From: Shewanella aquimarina
GTDB lineage: Bacteria > Pseudomonadota > Gammaproteobacteria > Enterobacterales > Shewanellaceae
Direction of reading: 5' to 3'
Assembly (NCBI RefSeq): GCF_023349185.1
Contig: NZ_JAKIKY010000012.1
Location: 62,001-126,000 of the forward strand
DNA: 64,000 bases
Of this stretch, positions 46,579 to 57,234 are shown one piece after another. The notes under the pieces were generated by a model that did no database searches, was not told the origin of the DNA, and saw only the letters and a program-made list of their open reading frames with translations. The first letter of the stretch is position 1; each line of letters begins with the position of its first letter. The translations under genes and the position numbers were made by a program.

Positions 46579-46607
46579 TAAAAAATGGCCCCTGGGGGCC
46601 ATTTTTA
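46579..46607 (-). terminator. Terminator after pckA
   Basis: AAAAATGGCCCC and GGGGCCATTTTT form a near-perfect hairpin with A and T flanks, 22 bp after the pckA stop. Confidence 0.9.
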
Positions 46608-46629
46608 GCTAAGAGGTTAGCACCAGGGC

Positions 46630-48171
46630 TTAAGCCTTAGGGCCTGCCTGCTTGATGGCGTCAGAGACGTCGTACTTAGTGAAGTTGGCGGCAAACTCTT
46701 CTGCCAGCTGCTGGGCGTACTTGTCGTATTCAGCCTTATCTGCCCAGGTGTTGACCGGGTTAAGCAGCTTGGCATCGACACCAGACACGGCCACAGGCAC
46801 GTCTAGGTTTAGCTTATCGATATGAACGGTTTCCACATCCTTCAGCTCGCCGCTGACGATGGCATCGACGATGGCGCGGGTCGTTGGAATGTCGAAACGC
46901 TTACCTACGCCGTGTGGGCCGCCGGTCCAACCTGTGTTGACCAGGTAGACCTGGCTACCGAATGACTCGATGCGCTTCATCAGTAGCTCGGCATATACGC
47001 CAGCCGGACGCGGGAAGAATGGCGCGCCGAAACAGGTCGAGAAGGTCGACTGAATCGCAGAGGTAGAGCCCATCTCGGTCGAGCCTACCTTGGCGGTATA
47101 GCCAGAGAGGAAGTGGTAGGCCGCCTGTTCCTTGCTCAGCTTAGACACTGGAGGCAGTACGCCTGATACGTCACAGGTCAGGAAGACCACGGCATTTGGC
47201 TCAGCGCCGCGGTTCTCTTCCTTACGCTGAGCGATGTGCTCCAGCGGGTAGGCCGCGCGGCTGTTCTCGGTCAGCTCTGTGTTGCTGTAGTCAGGAACGC
47301 GTTGCTCATCCAGAGTCACGTTTTCAAGTACGGTACCGAAACGAATAGCGTCCCAGATCACCGGCTCGTTCTTCTGGCTCAGATCGATACACTTGGCGTA
47401 GCAGCCACCTTCGATATTGAATACGCCGCCTGGTGCCCAGCCATGTTCGTCGTCGCCGATGAGGAAACGCTTAGGATCTGCTGATAGGGTAGTCTTGCCC
47501 GTGCCTGACAGGCCGAAGAATAGGGTAGTATCGCCTTCGCTGCCGACGTTGGCCGAGCAGTGCATTGGCAGTACGCCTTTGGCAGGCAGTAGGAAGTTCT
47601 GCACTGAGAACATAGACTTCTTCATCTCGCCGGCGTACTTAAGGCCTGCCAGCAGTACCTTGCGATCGGCGAAGTTGATGATGACGGTGGCGTCAGAGTT
47701 GGTGCCGTCACGGGCAGGATCACACTCGAAACCCGGGGCGTTCATGATCTGCCAAACGGGCTTGTTGGCGACGTTAAACTGCTCAGGCACGATAAACAGG
47801 TTACGGGCGAAAAGCTGATGCCAGGCGGTCTCGGTTTTTACTTCAATAGGTTGGTAGTGCTCAGGGTCGGCACCCACTTCCAGCTCAGAAACAAAAGTCT
47901 CCTTGTCGGCCAGGTAGGTCGCAACGCGATCCCATAGGGCGTTAAAGGCATCCATGGCGAACGGCTTGTTGACCGCACCCCAATCGATTTCATTTTCGCT
48001 ACTTGCTTCTTTCACGATAAAGCGGTCGTTGGGTGAGCGTCCGGTACGCTCGCCAGTTTTTGCCACTAATGCACCATTCGCCGTTAGCTCTCCTTCGCCG
48101 CGTGCGAGTGCAAACTCAACTAGTTGTGCCGTAGAGGGATTTCTATGAGTCTGCTTAGATCCATCCGCCAT
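46630..48171 (-). CDS. pckA: Phosphoenolpyruvate carboxykinase (ATP)
   Basis: ATG 48171 ([16 protein letters not shown]) gives 513 residues and is preceded by GGAG at 9 bases; upstream in-frame ATGs at 48186 and 48189 lack a site. The ATP-binding loop [16 protein letters not shown] and the metal-binding DDEHGW motif are present, together with the PEPCK-specific region [11 protein letters not shown]. The cytoplasmic enzyme converts oxaloacetate and ATP to phosphoenolpyruvate, CO2 and ADP, the entry of gluconeogenesis. In E. coli pckA also lies next to hslO. Confidence 0.96.
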   Translation of the reverse strand: MADGSKQTHRNPSTAQLVEFALARGEGELTANGALVAKTGERTGRSPNDRFIVKEASSENEIDWGAVNKPFAMDAFNALWDRVATYLADKETFVSELEVGADPEHYQPIEVKTETAWHQLFARNLFIVPEQFNVANKPVWQIMNAPGFECDPARDGTNSDATVIINFADRKVLLAGLKYAGEMKKSMFSVQNFLLPAKGVLPMHCSANVGSEGDTTLFFGLSGTGKTTLSADPKRFLIGDDEHGWAPGGVFNIEGGCYAKCIDLSQKNEPVIWDAIRFGTVLENVTLDEQRVPDYSNTELTENSRAAYPLEHIAQRKEENRGAEPNAVVFLTCDVSGVLPPVSKLSKEQAAYHFLSGYTAKVGSTEMGSTSAIQSTFSTCFGAPFFPRPAGVYAELLMKRIESFGSQVYLVNTGWTGGPHGVGKRFDIPTTRAIVDAIVSGELKDVETVHIDKLNLDVPVAVSGVDAKLLNPVNTWADKAEYDKYAQQLAEEFAANFTKYDVSDAIKQAGPKA

Positions 48172-48304
48172 CTGTAAGGTCTCCATCATTCGAGTAGGGT
48201 TGGCCGGTCTGTGCCAGCTTGTTTTTGTTTTATCTGCATGATTTGCAGAGGCCCGATTGTAACTTAAGCGGAATTGAATGTGTGAGGAAGATCGCGAAAA
48301 TCGT

Positions 48305-48339
48305 GAAAAAAAGAGGATGCGCACAGGCATCCTCTTTCA
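48305..48339 (-). terminator. Terminator after hslO
   Basis: AAAGAGGATGC pairs with GCATCCTCTTTC; on the minus strand it is followed by seven T. Confidence 0.9.
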
Positions 48340-48361
48340 AAGGTGAATATAAGCCGATGAT

Positions 48362-49222
48362 TTACTGCTGAGTATCGGCCTTAGGCGCGTTTTTAAATAG
48401 GGCTTCAACATCGATGGAGTCGAAGCTGTAGCTGGAGTTACAGTACTCACAGCCCATCTCGATCTTGCCTTGTTCTGCCAGGATGGCGTCCAACTCTTCC
48501 TTCGCCACGGTTTTCAGTGCCTGACCGCTGCGCTCACGGGAGCAGGTACAGGAGAAGGTGACCTCGATAGGATCGAACAGGCGAACCTCTTCCTGGTGAT
48601 ACAGACGGTGCAATACTTCTGTTGCCTCGAGATCAAATAGCTCCTCGGCCTTGATGGTGCTGGTCAGCTGTTCGAGATGTTCGAACTCTTGGTTGTGCTC
48701 GTTCTCGCCCGGTAAGACCTGGAGCAACATGCCGGCGGCTTGCTTGCCGTTGGCAAACAGGCGGATGGCGGTCGGCAGCTGCTCTGACTGCAGGAAGTAT
48801 TGCTCCAGACACTCGGCCAGGGTTTCCTTCTCCAGCGCCACTACGCCTTGATAACGCTCGCCGTTGCTCGGAGTCAGGGTGATCACCATGTGTCCCTGGC
48901 CCATGAGCTGTTGTAGGCTGGCGTCTTTGGCGACCTCGCCTTCCCTGCGTGCGACGCCGCGCAGCTGCTGTAGGTTGTTGCCATTGATCACCGCTAGTGA
49001 CACCGGGCCGTTGCCCTGCACCTGTACGCTGATATCCCCATCAAATTTCAGTGTGGCGGTGAGTAAAGAGGTGGCCGCCATCAGCTCGCCCAGCAAACGG
49101 GCAATCGCCTCTGGGTAGGTGTGAGCCGATAAGATCTCTTGATAGCTCTTCTCTAGCTGTACGATTTGTCCGCGCACATCGGCGTTGTCGAATAGGTAAC
49201 GGTTTAAGATATCTTTACTCAT
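48362..49222 (-). CDS. hslO: Hsp33 redox-regulated chaperonin
   Basis: The 286-residue protein has the N-terminal Hsp33 core ([18 protein letters not shown]) and the C-terminal zinc-binding redox switch with four cysteines, CTC near 234 and CEYC near 266. In oxidising stress the cysteines form disulfides, zinc is released and the protein becomes a holdase chaperone. It follows hslR by 13 bp, forming the usual heat-shock pair. Confidence 0.95.
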   Translation of the reverse strand: MSKDILNRYLFDNADVRGQIVQLEKSYQEILSAHTYPEAIARLLGELMAATSLLTATLKFDGDISVQVQGNGPVSLAVINGNNLQQLRGVARREGEVAKDASLQQLMGQGHMVITLTPSNGERYQGVVALEKETLAECLEQYFLQSEQLPTAIRLFANGKQAAGMLLQVLPGENEHNQEFEHLEQLTSTIKAEELFDLEATEVLHRLYHQEEVRLFDPIEVTFSCTCSRERSGQALKTVAKEELDAILAEQGKIEMGCEYCNSSYSFDSIDVEALFKNAPKADTQQ

Positions 49223-49235
49223 TTGTGTCTCACAG

Positions 49236-49628
49236 TTAGCTTTCTTTAAAGCGTATTAGTTGGCGACGCTGTTTCTTGTCTGGCTTGGTATCCGGCGCGG
49301 GATTGTTAAGCACATTCAAGCGTCTTGCCTCGGCATAGGTCTCGCGTTTGGCTATGCTTTCTGGCGTCTCTTCATATAAGGTTTGGGCGACCACCGCCTT
49401 TTGGCGCTGCTCGGATAATTTTTTTATGACGATCTCTTTTTCGTCATATCCTTGTCGTAATCTAATCACGGCGTCGACTTCGGCCAGCTTGCTCGACTTA
49501 GTGCGCTGGCCATTGTAGTGCACCTTACCGCCGTTGATCATCTCTTTGGCGATTGCTCGCGTCTTATAGAAGCGGGCGGCCCATAGCCACTTGTCGAGCC
49601 GAACGCCAAGCTCTTTCTCTGAGGTCAT
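49236..49628 (-). CDS. hslR: Heat shock protein 15, S4-domain ribosome-associated
   Basis: The 130-residue protein has an S4 RNA-binding domain from about 9 to 60 ([38 protein letters not shown]) and a basic C-terminal tail ending [10 protein letters not shown]. It binds free 50S subunits carrying nascent chains after premature dissociation. It is the first gene of hslR-hslO. Confidence 0.94.
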   Translation of the reverse strand: MTSEKELGVRLDKWLWAARFYKTRAIAKEMINGGKVHYNGQRTKSSKLAEVDAVIRLRQGYDEKEIVIKKLSEQRQKAVVAQTLYEETPESIAKRETYAEARRLNVLNNPAPDTKPDKKQRRQLIRFKES

Positions 49629-49890
49629 GGTGATCAGGTCTCCTTAGGTGTATAAAGATGTGCAAGCTCACAGGCTTAAAAAATAGTCCATACTTGTTGT
49701 TAGCCAACAGATGAGATAGCGACAGACCTCACACCCTTTTTAGGCGCGTAAAGTTAGCATAAATCGCCTCTATAGGCCAATAAAGAGACTGTTATGGGCT
49801 TGTTGCGATTAGCTGTGTAGGTTAGCATGAGCCACAGCTAGGAAATTATCATAATCAGATTAGAGGCCTGCATAGAGGGTCCACAATAAT

Positions 49891-50808
49891 ATGGATTTAT
49901 TAGACAAAGTAATATCTAAGGCCGCTGCCGTGCCGCAGAAGCCTCTGAGTTCGGCCGTATTCTGGCTCGGTTTGATTATCGCTATCTATCTTTTGGCGCA
50001 AATCACATGGAAGTTGGTGCCCGTCGCTGAAACCCCACAAAAATGGCAGGCGACCCCTGTCTCCAGCAGCCAGTCATCGTCCCAGGTGAATGTCTCTACG
50101 CTGCAAGCATTAGCCCTCTTCGGTAAGGCCGACCCCAACTCGGATAAGCCTAAGCCCGTGGTGGAAGAGAAGATCACCGACGCACCCAAGACCTCGCTGT
50201 CGATTCAGTTGACCGGCGTGGTGGCCTCGACTGCCGAGCAGAATGGGCTAGCGGTGATCGAGTCCCGTGGTAGCCAGAACACCTATAGCCTGGGCGACAA
50301 GATCCAGGGCACCTCGGCCTCGCTTAAAGAGGTGTACGCCGATCGCATCATCATCTCTAACACCGGTCGTTACGAGACGCTGATGCTCGATGGCCTCAAG
50401 TATGAGGCTCAGGGCGAAGCCAATAACTTGTTGCAAGAGGCACGTTCCTCTCGCGATGTCCGCACCATAGATAAGCGCAACAACAGCGCCGTTTCTAAAG
50501 AACTGGAAGAGTCGCGCGACGCCCTGCTGGAAGATCCCAGCAAGATCACCGATTACCTGGCGATTTCACCGGTTAACGCCGGCGGCGAGCTGCAGGGGTA
50601 TCGCTTAAACCCAGGCAAGGACAGACAATTATTTGAACAGGCTGGCTTTAAGGCCAACGATTTAGCAAAATCAATGAACGGCTATGATCTGACTGATATG
50701 AGTCAAGCATTGGAAGTGATGGCGCAGTTGCCAGAATTGACCGAAATTTCTCTGATGGTCGAAAGAGAGGGTCAGCTGGTTGAGATCATGTTTAGTTTGC
50801 CGCAATAA
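49891..50808 (+). CDS. gspC: Type II secretion system protein GspC
   Basis: The 305-residue protein has one membrane helix (about 23-42), a Pro/Ser-rich linker, the HR domain (about 105-175, LSIQLTGVVASTAEQNGLAVIE) that contacts the secretin's N0 domain, and a C-terminal PDZ domain (about 215-305, ISPVNAGGELQGYRLNPG). It connects the inner-membrane platform to the outer-membrane secretin and helps choose substrates. It opens the operon gspC to gspN. The promoter must be in the 262 bp upstream. Confidence 0.95.
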   Translation: MDLLDKVISKAAAVPQKPLSSAVFWLGLIIAIYLLAQITWKLVPVAETPQKWQATPVSSSQSSSQVNVSTLQALALFGKADPNSDKPKPVVEEKITDAPKTSLSIQLTGVVASTAEQNGLAVIESRGSQNTYSLGDKIQGTSASLKEVYADRIIISNTGRYETLMLDGLKYEAQGEANNLLQEARSSRDVRTIDKRNNSAVSKELEESRDALLEDPSKITDYLAISPVNAGGELQGYRLNPGKDRQLFEQAGFKANDLAKSMNGYDLTDMSQALEVMAQLPELTEISLMVEREGQLVEIMFSLPQ

Positions 50809-50830
50809 AAAGGGTTAGAGGAAGTCATTA

Positions 50831-52945
50831 ATGAACAACAAGAAAATACGCCGCAACCTTATCGCGAGCGTCGTGATGGGCGCCTCGCTGTTAGCGCCAC
50901 AAGTGGCGTGGTCGGAACAATACGCGGCTAATTTCAAGGGCACTGACATTCAGGAATTTATCAACATCGTTGGTAAGAACCTGAACCGGACTATCATCGT
51001 CGACCCTACCGTACGCGGCAAAATCAACGTACGCAGTTACGATCTGCTCAACGATGAGCAGTACTATCAATTCTTCCTTAATGTGTTGCAGGTCTATGGC
51101 TACGCCGTGGTCGAGATGGACAACAACATCATCAAGGTGATCAAGGACAAAGACGCCAAGACCTCGGCGATCCGCGTTGCCGATGACACTACTCCAGGCC
51201 TGGGCGATGAGATGGTGACCCGAATCGTCGCCCTCTATAACACCGAGGCCAAACAACTTGCTCCCTTGCTGCGTCAGCTCAACGACAACGCGGGTGGCGG
51301 TAACGTGGTTAACTACGACCCGTCAAACGTATTGATGATCTCCGGTCGTGCGGCCGTGGTGAACAAGCTGGTGGAGATCGTCCGCCGCGTCGACAAGCAG
51401 GGTGATACCGAGGTGCAGGTGGTGCCGCTGGAATATGCCTCTGCCGGCGAGATGGTGCGCATCATAGATACCCTGTACCGCGCAAGCTCCAACCAGTCTC
51501 AGTTACCGGGTCAGGCGCCTAAGGTGGTGGCCGACGAGCGTACCAACGCGGTGATCGTCAGTGGTGACGAGAAGAGCCGTCAGCGCGTGGTGGCCCTGAT
51601 TAAGAAATTGGATGCCGAGCAGGCGACCACAGGTAATACCAAGGTACGTTACCTGCGTTATGCCAAGGCAGAAGATCTGGTAGAAGTGCTGACCGGTTTC
51701 GCCGAGAAGTTGGCCAAAGATCAGGACGGTGGTCAGTCCCAGGGCGGTCGCAGCAAGCGCCGCAACGAAATTAACATCATGGCTCACCCAGACACCAACG
51801 CCCTGGTGCTCAGCGCCGAGCCGGATCAGATGCGCACGCTGGAGAGTGTCATCAACCAGCTGGATATTCGTCGCGCACAGGTACTGGTAGAAGCCATTAT
51901 TGTCGAGGTCGCCGAGGGTGACGATGTCGGCTTTGGCGTGCAGTGGGCCACAGAGTCTGGTGGCGGCACCCAGTTTAATAACTTAGGTCCCACAATCGGC
52001 GAGATCGGTGCCGGTATCTGGGCTGCTCAGGAAGAAGATGGTACTAAGGTTTGTACCGAAAACGGTACTTGTACCGAGAATCCTTCCAAGAAAGGTGATA
52101 TCACCATACTGGCGCAGGCGCTGGGCAAGGTGAATGGTATGGCGTGGGGCGTGGCCATGGGCGACTTTGGTGCCCTGATCCAGGCGGTTTCTAGCGATAC
52201 CAAGTCAAACGTACTAGCAACGCCTTCTATCACCACCCTGGATAATCAGGAAGCCTCCTTCATCGTGGGTGACGAGGTACCTGTGCTGACAGGTAGCCAG
52301 AACTCCAGCAACGGCAACAGCAACCCCTTCCAGACGGTCGAGCGTAAGGAAGTGGGCGTGAAGCTGAAAGTCGTGCCACAGATCAACGAAGGCACCACGG
52401 TTAAGCTCACCATCGAACAGGAAGTCTCTGGTATCAATGGTAAGACGGGTGTGGACGTGACCTTTGCTACTCGCCGACTAACGACCACGGTAATGGCCGA
52501 TTCGGGTCAGATCGTCGTGCTCGGTGGTCTGATCAACGAAGAGGTGCAGGAGAGCGTGCAGAAGGTACCTTTCCTCGGCGATATCCCTATCTTGGGTCAC
52601 CTGTTCAAGTCATCATCGAGCGGTAAGAAGAAGAAAAACCTTATGGTCTTCATCAAGCCGACCATCATTCGTGATGGTGTGACCATGGAAGGCATAGCCG
52701 GTCGTAAATACAACTACTTCCGCGCCCTACAGCTAGAGCAGCAGGAGCGTGGCGTGAATCTGATGCCAAATACCAGCGTACCTATCCTGGAAGAGTGGAG
52801 TCAGGAGGAGTACCTGCCGCCTGAAGTGAATGAGGTGCTGCAACGTTACAAGGATCGCAAGGGACTCGATACCAAGATGCGTGAAACCGATCCTGCGCTG
52901 AAACAGATCAACGAAAACAAGCAGCAAGATAAGCAAAATGAGTGA
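50831..52945 (+). CDS. gspD: Type II secretion system secretin GspD
   Basis: The 704-residue protein has a signal peptide ending near AWS, then N0 ([20 protein letters not shown]), three N domains, and the secretin domain with [31 protein letters not shown] and [17 protein letters not shown]-terminal S-like tail (about 640-704) is charged and may bind a pilotin. Fifteen subunits form the outer-membrane channel. The stop overlaps gspE's start by 8 bp. The insertion [12 protein letters not shown] near residue 400 carries two cysteines that could form a disulfide. Confidence 0.96.
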   Translation: MNNKKIRRNLIASVVMGASLLAPQVAWSEQYAANFKGTDIQEFINIVGKNLNRTIIVDPTVRGKINVRSYDLLNDEQYYQFFLNVLQVYGYAVVEMDNNIIKVIKDKDAKTSAIRVADDTTPGLGDEMVTRIVALYNTEAKQLAPLLRQLNDNAGGGNVVNYDPSNVLMISGRAAVVNKLVEIVRRVDKQGDTEVQVVPLEYASAGEMVRIIDTLYRASSNQSQLPGQAPKVVADERTNAVIVSGDEKSRQRVVALIKKLDAEQATTGNTKVRYLRYAKAEDLVEVLTGFAEKLAKDQDGGQSQGGRSKRRNEINIMAHPDTNALVLSAEPDQMRTLESVINQLDIRRAQVLVEAIIVEVAEGDDVGFGVQWATESGGGTQFNNLGPTIGEIGAGIWAAQEEDGTKVCTENGTCTENPSKKGDITILAQALGKVNGMAWGVAMGDFGALIQAVSSDTKSNVLATPSITTLDNQEASFIVGDEVPVLTGSQNSSNGNSNPFQTVERKEVGVKLKVVPQINEGTTVKLTIEQEVSGINGKTGVDVTFATRRLTTTVMADSGQIVVLGGLINEEVQESVQKVPFLGDIPILGHLFKSSSSGKKKKNLMVFIKPTIIRDGVTMEGIAGRKYNYFRALQLEQQERGVNLMPNTSVPILEEWSQEEYLPPEVNEVLQRYKDRKGLDTKMRETDPALKQINENKQQDKQNE

Positions 52946-54506
52946 TATCCAAGCCGCACAAAACGAGGAACTGGCCCAGGTAACGAGTGAACTCGGGCTA
53001 GCCTCGGAGGCCGAATCCGATGAGGTATTTCACTCAAGCAGTCGTGACCGTCTGCCCTTCGCCTTCGCCCACAGATTCGAGTTGGTGCTGGATAAGGACG
53101 AGGCGGGACTCACCCTGTATCACACAGTCAACACGCCGATAGAGGCGATGCTGGAGGTGCGTCGTTACACTGGCCAGGAACTGGCATTGGCTCGGCTTGA
53201 GCCTGACGTGTTCGAGGCCAAGCTGACCCAGGTGTATCAGGCCAACTCTTCCGAGGCGCAGCAGCTGATGGAAGATATCGGCAACGAGATGGATCTGTTT
53301 ACCCTGGCCGAGGAGCTGCCCCAGACAGAAGATCTGCTCGAGGGGGACGACGATGCGCCTATCATCAAGCTGATCAATGCCCTCTTGTCCGAGGCGATCA
53401 AAGAGGAAGCCTCTGATATCCATATCGAGACCTATGAGAAGCAGCTGGTGGTGCGTTTCCGCGTCGACGGTGTGCTCAAAGAGGTGCTCAAGCCGAATCG
53501 CAAGCTCTCGTCGCTACTGGTTTCGCGTATCAAGGTAATGGCGCGTCTGGATATCGCCGAGAAGCGTGTGCCGCAAGATGGCCGTATCTCCCTGCGTATC
53601 GCCGGTCGTGCGGTCGATGTGCGTGTGTCCACCATGCCATCTAGCCATGGCGAGCGCGTGGTACTGCGTCTGCTGGATAAGAACGCCGGTAATCTAGATC
53701 TTAAACAGCTGGGGATGACTGACACCATACGCGAACAGTTCGATGAGCTGATCCGTAAGCCTCACGGTATTATTTTGGTGACCGGTCCTACCGGTTCGGG
53801 TAAGAGTACTACCCTGTACGCGGGTCTTACCGAGATCAACGCCATCGACACCAACATTCTGACCGTCGAAGACCCGATCGAATATGAATTGCCTGGCATA
53901 GGCCAGACCCAGGTGAATACAAAGGTCGACATGACCTTCGCCCGTGGCCTGAGAGCCATTCTACGTCAAGACCCTGACGTGGTGATGATAGGTGAGATCC
54001 GTGACCTTGAAACGGCGCAGATCGCGGTGCAGGCTTCACTTACTGGTCACTTGGTGATCTCGACCCTGCACACCAACACCGCCTCGGGCGCCATTACCCG
54101 TCTGCAAGACATGGGGGTTGAGCCCTTCCTAGTCTCCTCGAGTCTGCTGGGGGTGCTGGCACAGCGCCTGATCCGTACCCTGTGTCCTCAGTGTAAGACG
54201 GAACACACGCCAGACTTGCGTGAGCGAGAGCTGCTGGGGATCAGCGAAGACGATCCGCGCACCATCTACCGCGCGACAGGTTGTGCTGCTTGTGGTCACA
54301 ACGGTTACCGTGGCCGTACCGGTATCCACGAGCTACTGCTGGTGGATGACTATGTTCGTGAGCTTATCCATACCGGACGCGGCGAGCTGGCCATCGAGAA
54401 GCATATTCGTAAGACGGTACCTAGCATTCGCCATGACGGCATGATTAAAGTCCTCGACGGGGTGACTACCCTGGAAGAAGTGCTGCGCGTCACTCGCGAG
54501 GAGTAG
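52938..54506 (+). CDS. gspE: Type II secretion ATPase GspE
   Basis: The 522-residue ATPase has N1/N2 regions that bind GspL, Walker A at about 282 ([12 protein letters not shown]), Asp box [11 protein letters not shown], Walker [14 protein letters not shown], His box [16 protein letters not shown] and the tetracysteine zinc region CPQC and CAACGH near 415-455. As a hexamer in the cytoplasm it powers pseudopilus growth. GspF begins 2 bp after its stop. Confidence 0.96.
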   Translation: MSDIQAAQNEELAQVTSELGLASEAESDEVFHSSSRDRLPFAFAHRFELVLDKDEAGLTLYHTVNTPIEAMLEVRRYTGQELALARLEPDVFEAKLTQVYQANSSEAQQLMEDIGNEMDLFTLAEELPQTEDLLEGDDDAPIIKLINALLSEAIKEEASDIHIETYEKQLVVRFRVDGVLKEVLKPNRKLSSLLVSRIKVMARLDIAEKRVPQDGRISLRIAGRAVDVRVSTMPSSHGERVVLRLLDKNAGNLDLKQLGMTDTIREQFDELIRKPHGIILVTGPTGSGKSTTLYAGLTEINAIDTNILTVEDPIEYELPGIGQTQVNTKVDMTFARGLRAILRQDPDVVMIGEIRDLETAQIAVQASLTGHLVISTLHTNTASGAITRLQDMGVEPFLVSSSLLGVLAQRLIRTLCPQCKTEHTPDLRERELLGISEDDPRTIYRATGCAACGHNGYRGRTGIHELLLVDDYVRELIHTGRGELAIEKHIRKTVPSIRHDGMIKVLDGVTTLEEVLRVTREE

Positions 54507-54508
54507 CC

Positions 54509-55729
54509 ATGCCAGCATTTGAGTACAAGGCGTTAAACGCCCAGGGCAAACAGCAGAAAGGGGTTGTCGAAGCCGACACGGCGCGTCATGCCAGGGGCCA
54601 ACTGCGTGAGCAGCGTCTGATGCCGCTGGAGATCACCCCAGTAGTCGAGAAGGAAGCCAAGGCGAAGAGCGGTGGTTTCAGCTTCAAGCGTGGCATCTCG
54701 GTTGCCGAACTGGCACTGATCACCCGTCAGATAGCGACTCTCGTGGCCGCAGGTTTGCCGGTGGAGGAGGCGCTCAAGGCCGTAGGTCAGCAGTGTGAGA
54801 AGGACAGGCTTGCCAGCATGGTGATGGCGGTTCGCTCGCGCGTGGTCGAGGGTTACAGCCTGGCCGACTCGATGGCGGAATTTCCCCATATTTTCGACGA
54901 TCTCTATCGCGCCATGGTGGCTTCGGGCGAGAAGTCGGGCCATCTCGAGATAGTGCTTAACCGCCTCGCCGACTATACCGAGCGTCGTCAGCAGCTAAAG
55001 ACCAAGATGACCCAGGCGATGATCTACCCCATAGTGCTGACGCTGGTTGCCATCAGCGTTATTGCCATCTTGCTGGCCGCCGTGGTGCCTCAGGTGGTGG
55101 GTCAGTTCGAGCATATGGGCCAGGAACTGCCCTGGACGACACAGTTTTTGATCGCCTCATCGGATTTTGTTCGCGACTATGGCCTTATCGTCATGGGTAT
55201 CATCATAGTCCTGGTGGTCGGTGCCAAGCAGCTACTGCGCAGCGCGGCCAATCGGATGAAGTTCGACACGGCAATACTCAAGATGCCGGTTGTCGGACGG
55301 GTGAGTAAGGGACTTAATACGGCGCGATTTGCGCGCACCTTGAGTATCTTGACCGCCAGTTCGGTTCCGCTACTCGATGCCATGCGTATCGCCAGCGAGG
55401 TCTTGATGAATGTCAGGGTGCGGGCGGCGGTTGAGGAGGCCACCGCCAGGGTACGTGAAGGCACGAGTCTAGGCGCGGCGCTCGCCAATACTAAACTTTT
55501 TCCCCCTATGATGCTCTATATGATCACCTCGGGTGAAAAGAGCGGTCAGCTTGAGCAGATGCTAGAGCGCGCCGCCGACAACCAAGACAGAGAATTTGAG
55601 TCTAATGTCAACATCGCCCTGGGGGTGTTCGAGCCTATGCTGGTGGTCAGCATGGCGGCCGTGGTCCTGTTTATCGTCCTGGCGATTCTGCAGCCGATCT
55701 TAGAACTCAACAACATGATTAGTGGTTAA
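54509..55729 (+). CDS. gspF: Type II secretion inner membrane protein GspF
   Basis: The 406-residue platform protein has an N-terminal cytoplasmic domain (MPAFEYKALNAQGKQQKGV), two repeated GspF domains (about 70-195 and 270-395) and three membrane helices near 170-195, 225-245 and 375-400. The duplicated motifs LVAAGLPVEEALKAVG and LTASSVPLLDAMRIASEVL mark the two repeats. It forms the core around which pseudopilins assemble. Confidence 0.95.
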   Translation: MPAFEYKALNAQGKQQKGVVEADTARHARGQLREQRLMPLEITPVVEKEAKAKSGGFSFKRGISVAELALITRQIATLVAAGLPVEEALKAVGQQCEKDRLASMVMAVRSRVVEGYSLADSMAEFPHIFDDLYRAMVASGEKSGHLEIVLNRLADYTERRQQLKTKMTQAMIYPIVLTLVAISVIAILLAAVVPQVVGQFEHMGQELPWTTQFLIASSDFVRDYGLIVMGIIIVLVVGAKQLLRSAANRMKFDTAILKMPVVGRVSKGLNTARFARTLSILTASSVPLLDAMRIASEVLMNVRVRAAVEEATARVREGTSLGAALANTKLFPPMMLYMITSGEKSGQLEQMLERAADNQDREFESNVNIALGVFEPMLVVSMAAVVLFIVLAILQPILELNNMISG

Positions 55730-55800
55730 CGTCCAAGCGTTAACTACCAACAGCCGTCCTAACTCCAGACGTTAGGGTATTTTTTATAGAGGAAGTATTA

Positions 55801-56235
55801 ATGCAAGCAAGAAACAAGCAAAAAGGTTTTACCCTACTGGAAGTCATGGTGGTTATCGTTATCTTAGGGATCCTTGCTTCCATGGTTGTACCTAACCTTA
55901 TGGGCAACAAAGATAAAGCCGACATCCAAAAGGCGGTATCTGACATTGTTGCACTGGAAAATGCCTTAGACATGTATCGTCTGGACAACAGCGTCTACCC
56001 GACGACAGAGCAGGGACTGGAAGCCCTGGTACAGAAGCCAACTATCTCACCCGAGCCACGCAACTACCGTGCCGATGGCTACGTGAAGCGTCTGCCACAG
56101 GATCCATGGCGTAACGATTACCTGCTATTGAGCCCGGGTGAGCAGGGTAAGATCGACATCTTCAGTGCTGGTCCTGACGGTCAGCCGGGTACCGAAGACG
56201 ATATCGGTAACTGGAACCTGCAAGATTACCAATAA
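55801..56235 (+). CDS. gspG: Major pseudopilin GspG
   Basis: The 144-residue preprotein has the type IV prepilin leader KQKG/FTLLEVMVVIVILGI with cleavage before Phe and the obligatory Glu at +5. The globular part has the GspG calcium site DGQPGTEDDIGNW near its end. It forms the shaft of the pseudopilus. A leader of 71 bp separates it from gspF; this is the longest spacer in the operon and may hold an internal promoter or strong translation signal (GAGGAAG) suited to a major subunit. Confidence 0.96.
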   Translation: MQARNKQKGFTLLEVMVVIVILGILASMVVPNLMGNKDKADIQKAVSDIVALENALDMYRLDNSVYPTTEQGLEALVQKPTISPEPRNYRADGYVKRLPQDPWRNDYLLLSPGEQGKIDIFSAGPDGQPGTEDDIGNWNLQDYQ

Positions 56236-56255
56236 GCCTTAGGTCGAGTCTGTCT

Positions 56256-56837
56256 ATGCGTGGCGTTCGCCAATTTGGTTTCACCCTGCTAGAGGTCCTG
56301 CTGGTCGTCTTGCTGATGGGATTGGCTGCCGCCGCGGTGACTTATACTACCAGCGGCGCCGATCAGCATAAGGCGCTGGAGCGTACGGCGCGACAGTTTA
56401 TGGCGGCGACCGAGCTGGTGTTGGATGAGACCATACTCAGCGGTCATTTCATCGGTATCGTCATCGATGAGAAGCACTATGAGTTCGTTTATTACGATGA
56501 AGGCAAATGGAAGCCACTGCAGCAAGATCGCCTGCTGGCGGCCAAAGAGATGGAACCTGGAGTCGAGATGCATCTGGTGCTCGATGGTTTGCCTTTAATC
56601 CAAGAAGATGAAGAAGATGATGAGTCCTGGTTCGACGAGCCGCTCATCGAGCGCAGTGAAGATGAGAAGAAAAAGTTTCCCGAGCCTCAGGTGATGCTGT
56701 TTCCCAGCGGCGAGATGAGCGCCTTCGAGCTGACCTTCGTCGGTAAGGATGAGCGAGGCCAGGAAATAGAGGCCCTGGTGGTGGGTGATGCCTTGGGGCG
56801 TCTGACCCTGGGCAGAGAGGATGGATTCGATGAGTAA
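56256..56837 (+). CDS. gspH: Minor pseudopilin GspH
   Basis: The 193-residue preprotein has the leader VRQFG/FTLLEVLLVVLLMGLA with Glu at +5, then a beta-rich domain. A very acidic loop (IQEDEEDDESWFDEPLIE, about 113-130) is longer than usual. GspH is one of the minor pseudopilins assembled near the pseudopilus tip. Its end overlaps gspI by 8 bp with the chosen gspI start. Confidence 0.93.
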   Translation: MRGVRQFGFTLLEVLLVVLLMGLAAAAVTYTTSGADQHKALERTARQFMAATELVLDETILSGHFIGIVIDEKHYEFVYYDEGKWKPLQQDRLLAAKEMEPGVEMHLVLDGLPLIQEDEEDDESWFDEPLIERSEDEKKKFPEPQVMLFPSGEMSAFELTFVGKDERGQEIEALVVGDALGRLTLGREDGFDE

Positions 56838-57234
56838 GCCCAGGCTAGGCCCGAGTATCAAGGCCAGAGGCCGCAGCGCAGGTATGACGCTGCTTGAGGT
56901 GATCGTTGCCCTCATGGTGTTTGCCATCGCCGCCGTCTCCATCACTAAGAGTCTGGGTGAGCAGATGGCCAATATGCCGATACTCGAGGAGCGCACCCTG
57001 GCACAGTGGGTGGCCAGCAATCAGATGGTGGACGCCCGCCTGGAGAAGAAGTTTCCCGACCTTGGCCGTAAAGATGGCAGCGTCGAGCTGGCGGGAAAAG
57101 AGTGGTATTGGCGCAAAGAGGTGGTGAAAACCACAGATGATAATTTTCGCATGATACGCATCAGTGTCAGTGACGATGATCGCTACCAACGCGTCATCGC
57201 CCAGGTGAGTAGCTATGTCCTTAAAGAAGAATAA
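56830..57234 (+). CDS. gspI: Minor pseudopilin GspI
   Basis: ATG 56830 is preferred to 56821 because GAGAGG would stand directly against the earlier ATG but 9 bases before the later one. The 134-residue preprotein has leader RSAG/MTLLEVIVALMVFAIAA with Glu at +5. Cleavage is before Met, as is common in GspI. It nucleates the tip complex with GspJ and GspK. It overlaps gspJ by 20 bp. Confidence 0.93.
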   Translation: MSKPRLGPSIKARGRSAGMTLLEVIVALMVFAIAAVSITKSLGEQMANMPILEERTLAQWVASNQMVDARLEKKFPDLGRKDGSVELAGKEWYWRKEVVKTTDDNFRMIRISVSDDDRYQRVIAQVSSYVLKEE